From NCBI GenBank assembly GCA_937920335.1, contig CALGUT010000357.1, positions 1-8,500 of the forward strand: a stretch of 8,500 nucleotides of DNA, read 5' to 3'. The notes under the pieces were generated by a model that made no database searches, had not been told where the DNA came from, and saw only the letters and a program-made list of their open reading frames with translations. The position numbers were made by a program, and so were the translations under genes. This DNA is from an uncultured Opitutales bacterium (lineage in GTDB: Bacteria; Verrucomicrobiota; Verrucomicrobiia; Opitutales; UBA2995). Positions 6,953 to 8,500 of the stretch are shown here, in pieces; position 1 is the stretch's first letter, and every line of letters starts with the position of its first letter.

Positions 6953-8170
6953 TTAGAAAGGTGCGTTAATATCAGTAACTTCATAACCACGGACAACACT
7001 GAGATGTTTCTTTACCTCATCGATGATATCATTGACGTCCCGATAGTCATCCTCGAGTAGGTGGTCGGTCCAACGAGATCCGTAGCGGACATGATTGATT
7101 TCGTCTGACCAGTCTTGATCGGCAAACAGCTGACTTCGGAGGTCCCCGGTCTCTTCATACTCTTTCATGCGCTTTGGTTTTCTGGGCATAAAGTAGGCTT
7201 CTAATCCACGGGTCAGATAGGCTACCCGGTGGAGGATCGGTAAGCTCTGAGATTCCTCAAATAGGATGGGATTCACCCGGTCGGGTTCCACACCCAGTTC
7301 ACGTAAGCGTATAGCTCCAAATTCACTGTGTCGGGCTTCATCCCAGAAATGTCTACTGAAGTCAGCGAAGAATTCCCAGGGGTAGTCATTGTCGGATGCA
7401 TCAAAAAGTATGCTGGCCAGCAGTGCAGCCGCATAGAATTCATTGAAGAACACTTTGAACTGCTCAATCGTGGCTTGTTGGGTATCCATCTTCAGTCGGT
7501 TTTCGTAGGGCTCTAGCTCTCCGATAGTTATGGACTTTTCGAATAGGATTGTCGTGGGACGTTCAAAGAATGCGCGACTTGCCTTCATGGGAGGTTCTGA
7601 TGCTTCGCATTCGCCGTGTATACCGCCGATATGGTTTAAGTGTTTCTGAAGAGCATCCGTCCAAGCCGTGTTCTTGAGTTGAAGTTGCAGTCCATTGAAC
7701 CAATCCACCTGTGTTTCGAGATTGGATTGAATTCGTTTCAAGATACGCCACTCGTTGGCGTTTCCAGAAGCATCCATGCGTTGAAGGTCTTCCTTGATGG
7801 CGACCAGAAACGCTTGGGTGAGTACCCCGTAAAATCCGCAAAGAAACTCGCCATCAGTTTGGGCATTCAGAGCATCATCGAGAAATCTCTTCAGCTCTGG
7901 CCTGACGGATGCATTGGGGTTTCCGCCACGCATTTCTTTAAGCCGTACTAATAGCCAGCTAACATGCTCAGAGGCGTCATATAGGTGGTAAGCTAGCTTG
8001 TATTTATGATCGAAATTTCTCAGGCGAAGGAACCAACCTGCAAGTATTTTGAGCCGGTGCTTTTCAATAACCGCATAGTTACGTAAATGGTTGGACGATT
8101 CGTTTATCCGAAGACCAGCGGTCTCGTTTAGAAGGCCTTCCGGAGCGTCTTTGACTGTTATATCTGTCAT
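6953..8170 (-). CDS. Ferritin-like diiron protein, two-part, 405 aa
   Basis: A soluble, largely helical protein with no signal peptide. The second half has the complete ligand pattern of a ferritin-like four-helix diiron site: Glu244 (FFNEFYAAALL), Glu278 and His281 (FWDEARHSEFG), Glu324 (TRGLEAYFM), and Glu357 and His360 (SDEINHVRYGSRW), that is E, ExxH, E, ExxH. The first half also looks helical and ferritin-like but degenerate: Glu36 in one helix, Asp65/Glu68/His69 in YHLYDASEHVSWLLVRLKEM (61-80), and Glu127 and Glu152 further on, without a clear second ExxH. Members with this layout occur as uncharacterised proteins resembling the DUF455 group (from memory); related diiron proteins are oxidases, hydroxylases or iron-storage proteins. 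The reaction is not known. The ATG at 8170 has no Shine-Dalgarno; a TATACT box lies 6 bp upstream. The gene upstream, 119 bp away, runs in the same direction. Diiron fold is confident, function is not. Confidence 0.85.
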   Translation of the reverse strand: MTDITVKDAPEGLLNETAGLRINESSNHLRNYAVIEKHRLKILAGWFLRLRNFDHKYKLAYHLYDASEHVSWLLVRLKEMRGGNPNASVRPELKRFLDDALNAQTDGEFLCGFYGVLTQAFLVAIKEDLQRMDASGNANEWRILKRIQSNLETQVDWFNGLQLQLKNTAWTDALQKHLNHIGGIHGECEASEPPMKASRAFFERPTTILFEKSITIGELEPYENRLKMDTQQATIEQFKVFFNEFYAAALLASILFDASDNDYPWEFFADFSRHFWDEARHSEFGAIRLRELGVEPDRVNPILFEESQSLPILHRVAYLTRGLEAYFMPRKPKRMKEYEETGDLRSQLFADQDWSDEINHVRYGSRWTDHLLEDDYRDVNDIIDEVKKHLSVVRGYEVTDINAPF

Positions 8171-8176
8171 TCACAC

Positions 8177-8182
8177 AGTATA
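8177..8182 (-). promoter_or_regulatory. Candidate -10 box TATACT immediately before the diiron gene
   Basis: On the minus strand TATACT, five of six matches to TATAAT, ends 6 bp before the ATG at 8170. Transcription would then begin at or within a few bases of the ATG, giving a leaderless mRNA. The -35 region at a 17-bp spacing reads CTAGCA (three of six matches to TTGACA) and lies inside the nearby hairpin, so the assignment is weak. Confidence 0.35.
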
Positions 8183-8193
8183 ACCCCATTTCC

Positions 8194-8223
8194 GAATCGT
8201 GCTAGTTGAGGACTAGGCGATTC
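8194..8223. repeat. Interrupted inverted repeat (hairpin) upstream of the diiron gene
   Basis: GAATCG (8194-8199) pairs with CGATTC (8218-8223), and CTAGT (8202-8206) pairs with ACTAG (8212-8216) around a five-base TGAGG loop. Two unpaired bases on the left face one on the right. That gives eleven base pairs in total, 24-53 bp upstream of the diiron ATG. It lacks a following T-tract in either direction. It could be an operator overlapping the -35 region, or an RNA structure at the end of the upstream gene's transcript. Confidence 0.5.
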
Positions 8224-8289
8224 ACAGTTGCATATCAGGCAACGGAGGAAGTGGGCTGTCGGCTTGGTGGTTTGTGGATGTGCGATATC

Positions 8290-8500
8290 TCACTCAACTG
8301 CTGCTTCGAGCGTGAGCATTGCTGTTTTCTGAGGAGCCGTGAATGCGTTCAAAACTTCGAATTCCAGACTGACTTCATCTACTTTATCCCCGGTCTTTAC
8401 CATGAGCTCTTCGGTGTGGTGCTGGGGAATAATAAAGGTTCTACCGTGATTATGGAATCCATAGGGACTCAGATTCTTCAAATGAAAATCGGCATCCGAG
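8290..8500 (-). CDS. Unrecognised protein, C-terminal 69 residues (N-terminus beyond right edge)
   Basis: The frame is open from the window edge to a TGA at 8290-8292, and no stop occurs between the edge and the first possible internal start (TTG at 8481), so the gene almost certainly begins outside the window. The visible part starts SDADFHLKNLSPYGFHNHG and continues RTFIIPQHHTEELMVKTGDK. It contains four histidines in a short span (GFHNHG and QHHTEE, plus the earlier FHL), which could be metal ligands. The alternating polar/hydrophobic segments after this (VDEVSLEFEVLNAF, AMLTLEAAVE) look like beta strands, suggesting a beta-rich domain. No signal, membrane segment or known motif is present in this fragment. 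I do not recognise the family. It lies 119 bp upstream of the diiron gene on the same strand and might share a transcript with it. Confidence 0.65.
   Translation of the reverse strand, partial: SDADFHLKNLSPYGFHNHGRTFIIPQHHTEELMVKTGDKVDEVSLEFEVLNAFTAPQKTAMLTLEAAVE

Overview
The window carries eight protein-coding genes, two of them cut by the window edges, and no RNA gene, insertion sequence, CRISPR array or prophage that I can recognise. Base composition looks balanced by eye. The organism is probably a free-living Gram-negative bacterium, perhaps of the Planctomycetota/Verrucomicrobiota group (an Opitutae-like lineage would fit). This is an inference from the type of secreted glycosidase-like protein, the two-part ferritin-like protein and the general lack of Shine-Dalgarno sequences. 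None of these is decisive.

Positions 1-4255 hold four genes, all on the minus strand. Read in the direction of transcription they are a major facilitator permease (4255-2951), an iron-sulfur bacterial photolyase of the PhrB/CryB type (2835-1285), a TIGR01777/YfcH-type NAD(P)-dependent epimerase (1288-410) and a DoxX-family membrane protein (365-1, cut by the edge). The photolyase and epimerase genes overlap by ATGA and DoxX follows after 44 bp, so these three look like one operon for DNA photorepair plus redox or membrane functions. The permease lies 115 bp upstream and may be transcribed separately. A 6-10-6 inverted repeat in that gap is a candidate operator.

Positions 4256-4482 are a divergent, strikingly purine-rich intergenic region. 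To its right on the plus strand are a small single-pass membrane protein of unknown function (4483-5142, TTG start with a good Shine-Dalgarno) and a secreted glycoside-hydrolase-like protein (5348-6811) with a signal peptide, an Asn-Glu-Pro motif and a second candidate catalytic Glu. A compact intrinsic terminator overlaps the stop codon of the latter.

Positions 6953-8500 return to the minus strand: the C-terminal end of an unrecognised protein (8500-8290), then a 405-residue ferritin-like protein with a complete set of six diiron ligands in its second half and a degenerate first half (8170-6953). Its start is preceded by a TATACT box only 6 bp away and by an interrupted 11-bp hairpin, suggesting a leaderless or structure-controlled transcript.

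Most of the genes belong to recognisable families. The least explained items are the two-part diiron protein with its unusual upstream region, the small membrane protein, and the unidentified C-terminal fragment at the right edge.
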